Below the pieces are notes generated by a model, which made no database searches, was not told the origin of the DNA, and saw only the letters and a list, made by a program, of their open reading frames with translations. The position numbers and the translations under genes were made by a program. This document shows positions 17,060 through 26,342 of a DNA stretch of 64,000 nt, piece by piece (within the stretch, counting starts at the first letter, position 1; each line of letters starts with the position of its first letter). The stretch covers positions 671,969 through 735,968 of the forward strand of contig NZ_LVEG02000001.1 of the NCBI RefSeq assembly GCF_001614315.2, given 5' to 3'. Source of the DNA: Halofilum ochraceum. GTDB taxonomy: Bacteria > Pseudomonadota > Gammaproteobacteria > XJ16 > Halofilaceae.

Positions 17060-18154
17060 TCATTCGGTATCCGTCACGCGGACCCGCTGACCGTCCTGCA
17101 GGGCCTCGTTGCCTTCGGTCACGATGACCGTACCGGGTTCAAGGCCATTGCGCAGAGCGATGCGACCGTCGAAGCGCAGCCCGGTCTCCACGCGCTGTTC
17201 GTTTACGGTGCGCGTGTCGCCGTCGCCCTCCACGATCCAGACCACCGTGCGGCCGTCGGGGTAGCGGATCAGTGCGTCCTGGGGAATGACCACGCCGGTT
17301 CTGCCCGTGTCCATGCGCAGAATCGCGCGGGCCGACATGCCGGGTGTCAGTCGCCCCTCGCGGTTGTCGATATCCATACGGGCGTGAAACGTGCGGCTGG
17401 TGCTGTCGCTGACGGGGATCACGGTGCTGATCCGCGCATCGATCGTTTCCCCGGGGCGCGCGTCCACGTGGATGGTCGCTCCGGTATCCGTGGTAACGGA
17501 ACCGAAAAACCGCTGCGGGACCTCCAGGTCCAGTCGCAGGCGCTCGGTCGCGACCAGTTCGTAGACGGGCTGGTCCGTGTACGCGCGCTCGCCGATGTCG
17601 ATCATGCGGCGGTTGATGACGCCGTCGAATGGCGCAACGAGGCGGTGACGGTCCAGCATTTCGGCCCGGAACGCGCGCTCGGCCTCGCGACGGGCCAGCA
17701 CGGCCTCGAGTTGCCGCACCTCGGAGCGCCGTGTTTCGAGTTCACTTTGCCCGATCGAGTTCCGGGCGGCGAGGTCTTCGGCCTCGCGCAGCCGGCGCCG
17801 GGCATCCTGGAGGTCCGCCTCGGCCTCGTCGCGTGCGGCATTCGCCTGACGCAGTTCGATGCGGCTGAGTTCCGCGTCGAGTTGCAGTAGTGCGTCTCCG
17901 GTCTCGACGCGATCGCCGGCCTCGGCGATCACCTCGGTCGCCCGGCCGCTGACCTCCGGTGTCAGCTCGGCGCGGCGCGGACTCATCAGGCTGCCGGTGA
18001 GGGTCACCTCGCGAACGATCGGATCGCTTGCGGCGCGGGTTACCGCGACCGGCGCCACCTGCTGCGCGCTGGCGGCTTCAGTCGCCAGCAGCGCGAACAG
18101 GGCAATGATCGGCAGCGGGCGGCGGCGCGAACCGCGCCTCTCCGGCGTGGGCAT
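17060..18154 (-). CDS. RND efflux periplasmic adaptor (membrane fusion protein)
   Basis: A 364-residue exported adaptor. After a basic N-terminus and a hydrophobic stretch ending ATEAASA comes the barrel-sandwich lipoyl half (about 40-75 and 165-195), a helical hairpin with heptad-like Glu/Arg/Ala repeats (about 95-160), and beta-barrel and membrane-proximal domains to the C-terminus. ATG 18154 has GAGGAT upstream; a much longer open frame runs further upstream but is only non-coding complement of the next gene. It heads the pair with the RND permease. The palindrome at 18245-18268 lies just upstream and may be the operator for this pump. Confidence 0.92.
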   Translation of the reverse strand: MPTPERRGSRRRPLPIIALFALLATEAASAQQVAPVAVTRAASDPIVREVTLTGSLMSPRRAELTPEVSGRATEVIAEAGDRVETGDALLQLDAELSRIELRQANAARDEAEADLQDARRRLREAEDLAARNSIGQSELETRRSEVRQLEAVLARREAERAFRAEMLDRHRLVAPFDGVINRRMIDIGERAYTDQPVYELVATERLRLDLEVPQRFFGSVTTDTGATIHVDARPGETIDARISTVIPVSDSTSRTFHARMDIDNREGRLTPGMSARAILRMDTGRTGVVIPQDALIRYPDGRTVVWIVEGDGDTRTVNEQRVETGLRFDGRIALRNGLEPGTVIVTEGNEALQDGQRVRVTDTE

Positions 18155-18244
18155 ACTCGATCCTCTTCGGGTAATTGCGGGTGTCAGGGTACCGGTTGTG
18201 CGTGTATCCCGGTTCAACCGTTTCGGCCATCGCGGGTCCGTGGT

Positions 18245-18268
18245 TGCACTGACCACTCGGTCAGTGCA
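18245..18268. promoter_or_regulatory. TetR-type operator palindrome between two divergent genes
   Basis: TGCACTGACC and GGTCAGTGCA form a perfect 10-bp inverted repeat with a 4-base spacer. The ACTGACC/GGTCAGT half-site is of the kind bound by TetR/AcrR repressors. It lies between the RND adaptor (minus) and the carrier at 18353 (plus), and no tetR gene is adjacent. Confidence 0.65.
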
Positions 18269-18352
18269 GTGTAGGTCCCGTTGGCCCTTTCTCCAAACGG
18301 TCCGGTGGCCGGTCGCGTTGTGTCTTGGACCGTTGCGATCCCGGGGTGTTCC

Positions 18353-19675
18353 ATGGCTTCGAATCCGGTGCACGGCGATGACCAGGTGCCGTTTCTCTCG
18401 CGTGCCGTCAACGTCAGCCGCAGCGAATTGCCGGGGCTGTTGAGCGCCGCGGCCTACTTCTTCTTCCTGCTGTGCAGCTATTACATCCTGCGACCGGTCC
18501 GCGACGAGATGGGCGTGCGCGGTGGCGTCGACAACATGCAGTGGCTGTTCACCGCGACCTTCTTCGCGATGCTGCTGGCCGTGCCGGTGTTCGCCGCGCT
18601 GGCCACTCGCTTCCGCCGGACCCGGCTGGTCCCCGCCGTCTACGGCATTTTTATTGCCTGCATCGCGCTGTTCTGGCTGTGGCTGCGTTCGGATGTACAG
18701 ATGGTCTGGGCGGCACGGACCTTCTTCGTGTGGCTGTCCGTATTCAATCTGTTCGTCGTATCCGTGTTCTGGAGCTTCCTCGCCGACGTATTCACGGACC
18801 GCCAGGCGACGCGCCTGTTCGGCGCGATCGCCGCCGGTGGCAGCGCGGGCGCGATTGGCGGGCCGGCGATCAGTGGTGTGCTTGCCCAGCAGCTCGAGCC
18901 GGCCGCCCTGTTGCCCATAGCCGCCGTGATCCTGGCCTGCACGCTCCCCTGCATGTGGGTACTCGAGCGCTGGTCCGGGCGCCGTGGTGGGGACGGAGGC
19001 TCGGATCTGCCGCTCGGCGGGACGCTGTTCGAGGGCGTGCGAGCGGTACTGCAATCGCGGTACCTGATCGGGATCTGTCTGTTCATATGGATGTATACCA
19101 CGCTCGCGACATTCCTCTATTTCATCCAGGCCGATATCGTCAGCGGCGCCTTCGAGGACAGCGGTGACCGGACCTCGATGTTCGCGACCATCGACCTGCT
19201 GACGAACACCCTGACGGTCGGAATCCAGCTTTTCCTGACGGCGCGGATCGTCCAGCACTTCGGGCTTGGGCGTTCGCTCGCGTTCGTGCCGCTGCTGGTC
19301 GCGGTCGGGTTCATGGTCCTGGTCGCCGCGCCGGTGCTGTTGAGTATCGCCGCGGTCCAGGTCATTCGCCGGGCCGGCAACTACGCGGTGGCGAAACCCG
19401 GCCGCGAGATGCTGTTTACCGTCATACCGCGGTTCGAGAAGTACAAGTCGAAGAACTTTATCGATACCGTCGTCTACCGCGGCGGCGATGCGATCGCCGG
19501 CTGGCTCTACACGGGCCTGTCGACGCTGGGCCTCGGCATCAGCGGCATCTCGGTGGTGGCTGTTCCGCTGGCGGTGCTTTGGGCCGGCATCGGTTATCGG
19601 CTGGGACGGTCGCGTGAGGCCCAGGCGACCGCGGCCGAGGGCGATGCGCCGGCGGCGGCACCTGCGGATGGCTGA
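18353..19675 (+). CDS. MFS/ATP:ADP-translocase-like carrier
   Basis: A 440-residue membrane protein with about 11-12 spans. The opening AAAYFFFLLCSYYILRPVRDEMG and the KPGREMLFTVI string near 370 resemble the bacterial MFS group distantly related to nucleotide (ATP/ADP, NTP/NDP) exchange carriers. The substrate in free-living bacteria is not established; nucleotide exchange should not be assumed. ATG 18353 starts the conserved part; an upstream in-frame start at 18281 would overlap the operator-proximal DNA. It is divergent from the RND pump and could share its operator. Confidence 0.7.
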   Translation: MASNPVHGDDQVPFLSRAVNVSRSELPGLLSAAAYFFFLLCSYYILRPVRDEMGVRGGVDNMQWLFTATFFAMLLAVPVFAALATRFRRTRLVPAVYGIFIACIALFWLWLRSDVQMVWAARTFFVWLSVFNLFVVSVFWSFLADVFTDRQATRLFGAIAAGGSAGAIGGPAISGVLAQQLEPAALLPIAAVILACTLPCMWVLERWSGRRGGDGGSDLPLGGTLFEGVRAVLQSRYLIGICLFIWMYTTLATFLYFIQADIVSGAFEDSGDRTSMFATIDLLTNTLTVGIQLFLTARIVQHFGLGRSLAFVPLLVAVGFMVLVAAPVLLSIAAVQVIRRAGNYAVAKPGREMLFTVIPRFEKYKSKNFIDTVVYRGGDAIAGWLYTGLSTLGLGISGISVVAVPLAVLWAGIGYRLGRSREAQATAAEGDAPAAAPADG

Positions 19676-19829
19676 CGGGCGCCGGTCCCGGGACGATGTT
19701 GCAGGCCCATGGTTTCACGGAACCGGCGGAGAGCGATCTCTATATACTCATCGGGTAGCGTGACGGCCAGCGGCCGTCCAGTGCCCTGCAGTTTCAGTGC
19801 CCGCACCGACTGCGGGCCGGGAGGATGCC

Positions 19830-20786
19830 ATGACGGATGATCACCAGTGGGGCGGATCGCCGCGCGGGCTGTCGCGCCGCGCGTTTCTCCAGTTGTCCGC
19901 GGGGGCCGGGATGCTGGCCGCGCTTGGTCCGACGGCACTGCGTGCCGCCCCGGATACGTTGAACCTCCGCGCAATCCCGGCATCGGGGCAGCGGATTCCG
20001 GTCATCGGCCTCGGCACGGCGCGGACCTTCGACGTCGACCCGGACAATGCCGGTGCGATGCGTCCCCTGGAAGGGGTTCTGAAGAATTTCTACGACGGGG
20101 GTGGCCGGCTCGTCGACAGTTCGCCGATGTACGGCCATGCCGAGTCGGTGGTCGGCCGGCTCGCGCAGCGGCTCGGGATCGCCGATGACCTGTTCATGGC
20201 GACCAAGGTATGGACACGCGGCAAGGAGGCCGGCATCGAGGACATGGAGACCTCGCGCGAGCGTATGGGCGGTGGCCGCCTGGACCTGATCCAGGTGCAC
20301 AACCTGGTGGACCTGCAGACCCAGCTCGATACCCTCAAGGCGTGGCGCGACGAGGGGCGGGTCCGCTACATCGGCGTCACTCACTACACGGTCTCGAGTC
20401 ACGAGGAATTGACGCGGATTGTCGAACGCGAGCCGATCGACTTCGTTCAGTTCAATTACAACATCGCCACCCGCAATGCGGAGGAGCGCCTGCTGCCGGC
20501 GGCGGCCGATAACGGCGTCGCTACCCTGATCAACGAGCCGTTCGAGAAAGGCACGCTGTTTGGCCGGGTCAGGGGACAGGCGCTGCCCGAATGGGCGGGC
20601 GAGCTCGCGATCGCCAGCTGGGCGCAGTTCTTCCTCAAGTTCATCGTCAGCCATCCGGCGGTGACCTGCGCCATCCCGGCCACCAGCGACCCCGAGCACT
20701 CGGCGGACAATATCCAGGCGGCCCGTGGACCATTGCCGGATCCCGATCAGCGCGAGCGCATGGCAAAGCTGATCGAATCGATGTAA
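19830..20786 (+). CDS. Tat-exported aldo/keto reductase
   Basis: A 318-residue aldo/keto reductase with a twin-arginine signal (SRRAFLQLSAGAGMLAAL, Arg16-Arg17), so it is predicted to fold in the cytoplasm with its nicotinamide cofactor before export. The family tetrad is visible: Asp96 and Tyr101 in VDSSPMYG, Lys126 in MATKVW and His157 in LIQVHN. ATG 19830 follows a GGGAGGA ribosome site at 19819-19825. The nearby -10-like TATACT at 19743-19748 has no convincing -35. Substrate is unknown; its neighbours, an anion channel and a dicarboxylate carrier, do not identify it. Confidence 0.88.
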   Translation: MTDDHQWGGSPRGLSRRAFLQLSAGAGMLAALGPTALRAAPDTLNLRAIPASGQRIPVIGLGTARTFDVDPDNAGAMRPLEGVLKNFYDGGGRLVDSSPMYGHAESVVGRLAQRLGIADDLFMATKVWTRGKEAGIEDMETSRERMGGGRLDLIQVHNLVDLQTQLDTLKAWRDEGRVRYIGVTHYTVSSHEELTRIVEREPIDFVQFNYNIATRNAEERLLPAAADNGVATLINEPFEKGTLFGRVRGQALPEWAGELAIASWAQFFLKFIVSHPAVTCAIPATSDPEHSADNIQAARGPLPDPDQRERMAKLIESM

Positions 20787-20898
20787 CCGCGGGAAGTCGA
20801 TCGGCGCGGCGGCGCCGTGCGCCGGTCGGATTACGGCGGGCAGAATTGCCACCGGGCCTCTGGTAGGGTCGCGCTGGTGCTGGCAGGGGGAGGCCGCG

Positions 20899-21771
20899 AT
20901 GGTGCAGGAACCGGATAAGGACCGAAGGAGCTTCGGTCCCGTTGATGCCATATTGCCGAAGGATATGGCGAAGTATGCCGAGCGCGCTGGCGCCGAGAAA
21001 GCAAGCCAGGATGGCTTCAGCCTGCTCGCGCTGGCCGGGCTCGCCGGCGCGTACATCGCTTTCGGTGCGACGTTCGCCGCGGCCGCCACGGCCGGCTTCG
21101 GCGGTGCGCTCCCGATCGGCGTCGCCAAGCTCGCCGGCGGATTCGCGTTCTCGCTGGCCTACGTACTGGCGATCGTCGGCGGCGCCGAACTGTTCACGAC
21201 CAATGTGCTCATGGTCATGGCCTGGGCGCATCGGCGCCTGTCCACCGGCAGGCTGCTGCGCGCCTGGGGGATCGTCTTCGTCGGCAATTTCCTTGGGGCC
21301 GTCATCACCGGTGGCCTGTTGATCCTTTCGGGCCAGCACGCCCAGGCCGGCGGAGCGGTCGGTGCCGCGCTGCTGCGCGCGGCGGCCCGGATCAACGAAC
21401 TCGGCGTGGCGGAAGCCTTTCTGCTCGGCGTGCTGGGCAATACCCTGCTGTGCCTCGGCGTCTGGCTGACCTACAGCGCGCGCACCACGACCGATCGCAT
21501 CCTCGCGCTCACCCCACCGGTCGCGGCCTTCTATGCGCTCGGACTCGAACACGCCATCGCGGTGATGTTCTATCTGCCCTGTGCGGCGATCATCGGTGGG
21601 CTTGCCGACGCCGGTTTCTGGACCGGCATCGCGGTCGCGCCCCTGGAGGTTACCGTGCTCGGTACGCTGCGCGTGCTGCTCCCGGTGACGGCCGGCAACA
21701 TTTTCGGCGGCGGCATTCTGGTCGCGCTGATGTACTGGTTCATCTACCTGCGCCCGGAACGCCAGGGTTAA
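20899..21771 (+). CDS. Formate/nitrite transporter (FNT) family channel
   Basis: A 290-residue pentameric-channel-type protein with six membrane spans and a cytoplasmic N-terminus. The FNT signatures are visible: AAATAGFGGA after helix 1, GGAELFTTNVL and GNFLGAV in the middle, and GLEHAIAVMFYLP with the central histidine that gates or protonates the anion. NIFGGGILVALMYW closes the last helix. Members carry formate, nitrite, hydrosulfide or other small monovalent anions; sequence alone does not decide. It precedes a DASS carrier by 22 bp, so the two are probably co-transcribed. Confidence 0.9.
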   Translation: MVQEPDKDRRSFGPVDAILPKDMAKYAERAGAEKASQDGFSLLALAGLAGAYIAFGATFAAAATAGFGGALPIGVAKLAGGFAFSLAYVLAIVGGAELFTTNVLMVMAWAHRRLSTGRLLRAWGIVFVGNFLGAVITGGLLILSGQHAQAGGAVGAALLRAAARINELGVAEAFLLGVLGNTLLCLGVWLTYSARTTTDRILALTPPVAAFYALGLEHAIAVMFYLPCAAIIGGLADAGFWTGIAVAPLEVTVLGTLRVLLPVTAGNIFGGGILVALMYWFIYLRPERQG

Positions 21772-21793
21772 AGGACACCGTGGGTAGCGGGCC

Positions 21794-23293
21794 ATGAGCG
21801 CAGAAGAAGAGAACAATCGAGCGACCGAGCCGGCACCGGAACGCAGGCGCGAGATGAACCGTTCCCCGGGCCAGCTGATCGGGCTGGTTCTGGGACCGCT
21901 GCTCGCGGGCGGACTGCTCCTCATGGAACCGCCCGTCGGGTGCAGCCCCGCGGCCTGGGCGACCGCGGGCGTCACCGTACTGATGGCGACATGGTGGGTT
22001 ACCGAGGCGTTGCCGTTGCCGGTCACGGCGTTGCTGCCCGTGCCGCTGCTGCCGGCCCTGGGCATCGTGGACATCGATGCGGCCGCGGCACCCTATGCCA
22101 ACCCGTTGGTGTTCCTGTTCCTCGGGGGTTTCCTGCTCGCGGCCGGTGTCCAGCAGTGGGATCTGCACCGGCGCGTCGCACTCGCCGTGGTCTCGCTCGC
22201 GGGGCCACAACCGGATCGACTGGTGGCCGGGGTGCTCGGTGCGACCGCCGTGCTCAGCATGTGGGTCAGCAACACCGCCACGGCGGCCATGATGCTGCCG
22301 ATCGCACTCGCATTGGCGGGCCTGGCCGCGGATGAATCCGACCAGGACCACGCACGGCGGTTTACCGTGGCCATCCTGCTGGCGATCGCGTTCGGCGCCA
22401 ATATCGGCGGGATCGCGACCCTGGTCGGGACGCCACCCAACGCGCTGCTCGCGGGTTTTCTTGCGGATACGCACGGCATCGAGATCGGGTTCGGCGAGTG
22501 GATGCTGGTCGGCGTCCCGGTCGCGGGGATCCTGCTCGCGCTGGCCTGGTGGCTGCTGGCCCGGCGGGTATTCCATGTGGGTGCCACACCGTTGCCGGGG
22601 GTGGGCGACTATGTCACGGCGGAACGCGCGGCCCTCGGGCGCCTGTCAGCGGCCCAGCGTCGGGTCGCGTGCGTGGTGGGCCTGGCGGCCCTGGGATGGC
22701 TGATGCGACCGCTGCTGAGCGCCTGGATGCCGGGGCTTGCCCTGACGGACGCCGGTATCGGGGTCGCCTGCGCGCTGCTGCTGTTCGTGGTCCCCGCCGG
22801 CGCCCTGCGCGGGCCGGCGCTGCTCGACTGGCGCGGTACGCGCGGCCTGTCCTGGGGCGTGCTGATCCTGGTCGGGGGTGGCCTGAGCCTGGGGGCCGCG
22901 ATCCAGGCGAGCGGGCTTGCCGAATTCATCGCCGGGCAGCTGCAGGTGACGCATGCCTGGCCGATCCCGGCCGTGGTCTTGATGATCGCCCTCGTAACGA
23001 TCGGGCTCAGCCACGTCACCAGCAATACGGCGACCACGGCCACGTTGCTGCCGATCGCCGTCAGCCTGGCGGCGGCGGCCGGGCAGCCCGTGGTCACGCT
23101 GGCCGCGGCGGTCGCGCTGAGCGCGTCCTGCGCCTTCATGCTGCCGGTCGCGACGCCGCCCAATGCCATCGTCTTCGCCAGCGAGCGTCTGCGCGTGGTC
23201 GACATGATCCAGGGCGGCGCGTGGCTCGTGGTGGGCTCGCTGGCTGTGGTCACGCTGGCGGCGTGGCTGCTGGTCCCGTTGCTGCTCGCGTGA
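21794..23293 (+). CDS. SLC13/DASS-family sodium:carboxylate (or sulfate) symporter
   Basis: A 499-residue carrier with about 12 membrane segments. Both halves of the inverted-repeat fold show the Na+-binding SNT motif: VSNTATAAMMLPIA near 156 and TSNTATTATLLPIA near 413, which is diagnostic for the DASS family. Substrates include di- and tricarboxylates and sulfate. A hydrophilic N-terminal segment of about 25 charged residues precedes the first span. The 22-bp gap to the FNT gene suggests a shared transcript and perhaps a shared role in anion handling. Confidence 0.9.
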   Translation: MSAEEENNRATEPAPERRREMNRSPGQLIGLVLGPLLAGGLLLMEPPVGCSPAAWATAGVTVLMATWWVTEALPLPVTALLPVPLLPALGIVDIDAAAAPYANPLVFLFLGGFLLAAGVQQWDLHRRVALAVVSLAGPQPDRLVAGVLGATAVLSMWVSNTATAAMMLPIALALAGLAADESDQDHARRFTVAILLAIAFGANIGGIATLVGTPPNALLAGFLADTHGIEIGFGEWMLVGVPVAGILLALAWWLLARRVFHVGATPLPGVGDYVTAERAALGRLSAAQRRVACVVGLAALGWLMRPLLSAWMPGLALTDAGIGVACALLLFVVPAGALRGPALLDWRGTRGLSWGVLILVGGGLSLGAAIQASGLAEFIAGQLQVTHAWPIPAVVLMIALVTIGLSHVTSNTATTATLLPIAVSLAAAAGQPVVTLAAAVALSASCAFMLPVATPPNAIVFASERLRVVDMIQGGAWLVVGSLAVVTLAAWLLVPLLLA

Positions 23294-23431
23294 GCTGGCG
23301 GCGCTCACTGACCTCTCGTGTGGTGTGATCAGGGTGGGCGCCGGGCGTCCGGGTGTGGACGAGCGACGGTCCGGGCGCACTATTTGGTCGTCACTGTGGC
23401 ACCATGGGGGGCTGAACCCGGAAGAGTCTCC

Positions 23432-25327
23432 ATGGCATTGATCAATCTCCAGGGCGTCGACGTATCGATCGGCGGCCCGCGCCCCCTGCTGGAAAACGTC
23501 GAATTCGGTATCGAGGCCAACGAGCGCATCTGCATCGTCGGCCGTAACGGGACCGGTAAATCCACGCTCCTGCGTCTGCTCGCCGGCGAGATCGAGCCGG
23601 ACGATGGCAGCATGCGCAGTCAACGCGGTCTGCGGATCGCGAAGCTCACGCAGGAGGTCCCGCCCGGGACCGCCGGTACGGTCTTCGATGTCGTCGCCCA
23701 GGGCCTCGGGCGGCTGGGCGATCTGCTGGCGGAGTTCCACCGCATCAGTCAGTCGGCCTCGACCATGGAAGAGATCGAGGCGATGGGGCGGGTGCAGGCG
23801 AAGATCGACGCCGAGGGCGGCTGGGATCTCGAGCGCCGCGTGAGCGAAGTGGTCACCCGCCTGGGTCTCGATCCGGACGCCGGTTTCGCCGAGCTCTCGG
23901 GCGGGATGAAACGCCGAGTGCTGCTGGCCCAGGCACTGGCGGCGGCGCCCGACGTGCTGCTGCTCGACGAGCCCACCAACCATCTCGACATGGAAAACAT
24001 CACCTGGCTGGAGACCTTCCTCAAGCAGGAGTTTACCGGCAGTCTGGTCTTCGTGACCCACGATCGCCGTTTCCTGCGTTCGCTGGCGACGCGCATCCTG
24101 GAGATCGACCGCGCCGGCGTGACGAGCTGGCCGGGCGACTACGACGAGTATCTGCGCCGGCGCGAGGAGCGCCTCGACGCCGAGGCGCAGGAACAGGCCC
24201 GCTTCGACAAGAAGCTCGCCCAGGAGGAAGCTTGGATCCGCCAGGGCGTAAAGGCCCGGCGCAAGCGCAACATGGGCCGCGTGCGCGAGCTCCAGGAGAT
24301 GCGCCGGCAGCGCGCCGAGCGTCGTGAGCAGGAGGGCTCCGTGAAGATGGAGGCGGCCTCCGCGGGTCGCTCGGGCAAGCGCCTGATCGTCGCGGAGGAC
24401 GTGAATTTCTCCTTCGATGGCGAGCCGATCGTGCGCGATTTCTCGACCACGATCCTGCGCGGCGACCGGATCGGCATCGTCGGTCCGAACGGCTCCGGCA
24501 AGACCACGCTGATCCGGCTGCTGCTCGGCAAGCTGCAGGCGGATAGCGGTTCCATCGAGACCGGCACGAGCATGCGCGTCGCCTATTTCGATCAGCAGCG
24601 CGCCCAGCTGGACGAGAGCGCCACGGCACTCGACAACGTCGCCGGCGGCCGCGAGTTCATCGAGATCAATGGCCGCGAACGCCACGCGATGAGTTATCTG
24701 CAGGACTTCCTGTTCAGCCCCGATCGGGCACGTGCGCCGATCACCAGGCTCTCCGGCGGTGAGCGCAACCGCCTGCTGCTGGCTCGCCTGTTCAGTCAGC
24801 CGTCGAATGTGCTGGTCATGGACGAGCCGACCAACGATCTCGACATCGAGACGCTGGAACTGCTCGAGGAACTGGTCGGCGATTACAAGGGCACGCTGCT
24901 GCTGGTCTCGCACGACCGCGAGTTCCTCGACAACGTCGTCACCAGCCTGCTGGTGATGGAAGGTGGCGGGCAGGTCACGGAGTCGGTCGGCGGTTACAGC
25001 GACTGGCTGGCATACCGTGCGGCGCGCGAGACCCGGGCCACGCCGGCGAAGAAGCCGGCCGAGGAGCGGCGCGCGAAGCCGAAACCGGCGAAGTCGGCGA
25101 CCGGCCTGAGCAGCAGCGAGCGCAACGAGCTTGAGCGACTGCCCGAGCGGATCGAAAAGCTGGAGTCGCGCATAGAACAACTGAACAATCGCCTCGCGGA
25201 CCCGCAGATCTGGCAGGACGAGGAGGCGAATCCGCAGTCCCTCAACGAGGACCTGGCGGCCGCCGAGGCCGAACTGGAGCAGGCGTTCGAACGCTGGTCG
25301 GAACTCGACGCCCGCGCCGCGGGCTGA
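23432..25327 (+). CDS. uup: ABC-F ATPase Uup
   Basis: A 631-residue soluble protein with two ATP-binding domains: Walker A GRNGTGKST (37-45) and GPNGSGKTT, signature LSGGMKRRVLLAQAL and LSGGERNRLLLARLF, Walker B DVLLLDEPTN and NVLVMDEPTN. The last 80 residues are a charged coiled-coil (LERLPERIEKLESRIEQLNN), which distinguishes Uup from other ABC-F proteins and binds DNA or ribosome in E. coli. Uup influences ribosome function and limits precise excision of transposons. ATG 23432 with GGAAGAG upstream gives the family length; an upstream in-frame start is not credible. Confidence 0.93.
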   Translation: MALINLQGVDVSIGGPRPLLENVEFGIEANERICIVGRNGTGKSTLLRLLAGEIEPDDGSMRSQRGLRIAKLTQEVPPGTAGTVFDVVAQGLGRLGDLLAEFHRISQSASTMEEIEAMGRVQAKIDAEGGWDLERRVSEVVTRLGLDPDAGFAELSGGMKRRVLLAQALAAAPDVLLLDEPTNHLDMENITWLETFLKQEFTGSLVFVTHDRRFLRSLATRILEIDRAGVTSWPGDYDEYLRRREERLDAEAQEQARFDKKLAQEEAWIRQGVKARRKRNMGRVRELQEMRRQRAERREQEGSVKMEAASAGRSGKRLIVAEDVNFSFDGEPIVRDFSTTILRGDRIGIVGPNGSGKTTLIRLLLGKLQADSGSIETGTSMRVAYFDQQRAQLDESATALDNVAGGREFIEINGRERHAMSYLQDFLFSPDRARAPITRLSGGERNRLLLARLFSQPSNVLVMDEPTNDLDIETLELLEELVGDYKGTLLLVSHDREFLDNVVTSLLVMEGGGQVTESVGGYSDWLAYRAARETRATPAKKPAEERRAKPKPAKSATGLSSSERNELERLPERIEKLESRIEQLNNRLADPQIWQDEEANPQSLNEDLAAAEAELEQAFERWSELDARAAG

Positions 25328-25400
25328 CGGCTCGCGGCGGTCGGCAAAGAGGAGTCGATGGAAGTCGCGTCACCGGCCCCCGCCGATGCGCGGCACCGGG

Positions 25401-25508
25401 CCGTAGGCCGGCTTGCGACCGAAGGGAGCCAGCCGGCGGACGAGGTTGCAGCCTTGCCTTGTGCAACGGCACGCCGGCTGTTGCCTTGCGGCAAAAGCCG
25501 GCCTACGG
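25401..25508. repeat. Inverted repeat pair of GTAGGCCGGC type (family C)
   Basis: CCGTAGGCCGGCTT (25401-25414) and AAGCCGGCCTACGG (25495-25508) are perfect inverse copies about 80 bp apart, with GTTGCCTTGCGGCAA-type smaller palindromes between. They fill the gap between uup and the DUF938 gene. Confidence 0.8.
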
Positions 25509-26162
25509 CTACGGGGATGCAGGCGAAGACTCGCGACGCCGGAAAACGAGCAGGTGGTTGTTCGCCGGCAGGGCGATCGTTTCATCATGGTCGAGGCCAT
25601 GGCCGGAGGCGGTCGCCGCGACCTCGTCGACATCCCGGATGCCCCACGACGGTTCCCGCGCACGCAGGTCCGCATCGAAACGCGCATTGCTCTCCGCGAT
25701 GTGCTCGCCCGAAAACCGGAATGGACCGTAGACGACCAGGATGCCGCCGGCGGGCAGGCATCGACGCGCCCCGGCGAGCAATCCCTCCGTCGCCGACCAG
25801 GGCGAGACATGCAGCAGATTCACGCAGACGATCGCCTCCGCGTGTGCCAGCGGCCACGCCGATGCCTCGACATCGAGTTCCACCGGAGGCAGCAGATTGG
25901 GCAGGGCGGCCCGCTCGGCCCGGATGCGAACGGCCTGCAGGGCGCGGGGATCGGTATCCGAGGGTTGCCATTCCACACCGCCGAGCGCCTGCGCGAACTG
26001 GACCGCGTGCTGCCCCGTGCCGCTGGCGATCTCCAGCACCCGGCCGCGGGACGGCAGCAGTCGCCGCAGCTGCTCGATAATGGGCGCCGCATTGCGTTCC
26101 GCCGCGGGGCTGTGCGGCAGATCGGGACTGCCGCCGGTATCATGCGAGGAATGCCGTATCAC
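25509..26162 (-). CDS. DUF938 SAM-dependent methyltransferase-like protein
   Basis: A 217-residue class I methyltransferase fold. RVLEIASGTGQHAVQFAQAL is motif I for S-adenosylmethionine binding, EWQPSDTDPRAL the acidic loop after beta 2, and VCVNLLHVSPWSATEGLLAGA the motif IV region typical of DUF938. The conserved SPAAERNAAPI string is near the N-terminus. No substrate is known for the family. Its end abuts an inverted repeat shared with the convergent uup gene, and no operon partner is present. Confidence 0.88.
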   Translation of the reverse strand: MIRHSSHDTGGSPDLPHSPAAERNAAPIIEQLRRLLPSRGRVLEIASGTGQHAVQFAQALGGVEWQPSDTDPRALQAVRIRAERAALPNLLPPVELDVEASAWPLAHAEAIVCVNLLHVSPWSATEGLLAGARRCLPAGGILVVYGPFRFSGEHIAESNARFDADLRAREPSWGIRDVDEVAATASGHGLDHDETIALPANNHLLVFRRRESSPASP

Positions 26163-26342
26163 GGAGTGGCCAATGCAGTGCTGCGTGCATGAAGCGTCCG
26201 GGGTGCGGTGCTTCCCGGAACAGAGCGCTTATTCTCACTCGCGTGCATTCCAGCGACAACTCATGCATGGCCGCCAGGCGGTACACTCCATTTCAGCGAC
26301 CCTGGTCAACTCCACTTATCGGTTCCGGAGGGCTCGAGGTTC

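Noticed and set aside
17060..19258. Extension of the RND adaptor frame far upstream
   Set aside because: The added part is the complement of the carrier at 18353 and crosses the operator; the signal peptide at 18154 marks the true start.
20899..21771. Assignment of the FNT channel to nitrite or formate
   Set aside because: Selectivity cannot be told from these motifs; called only as a family member.
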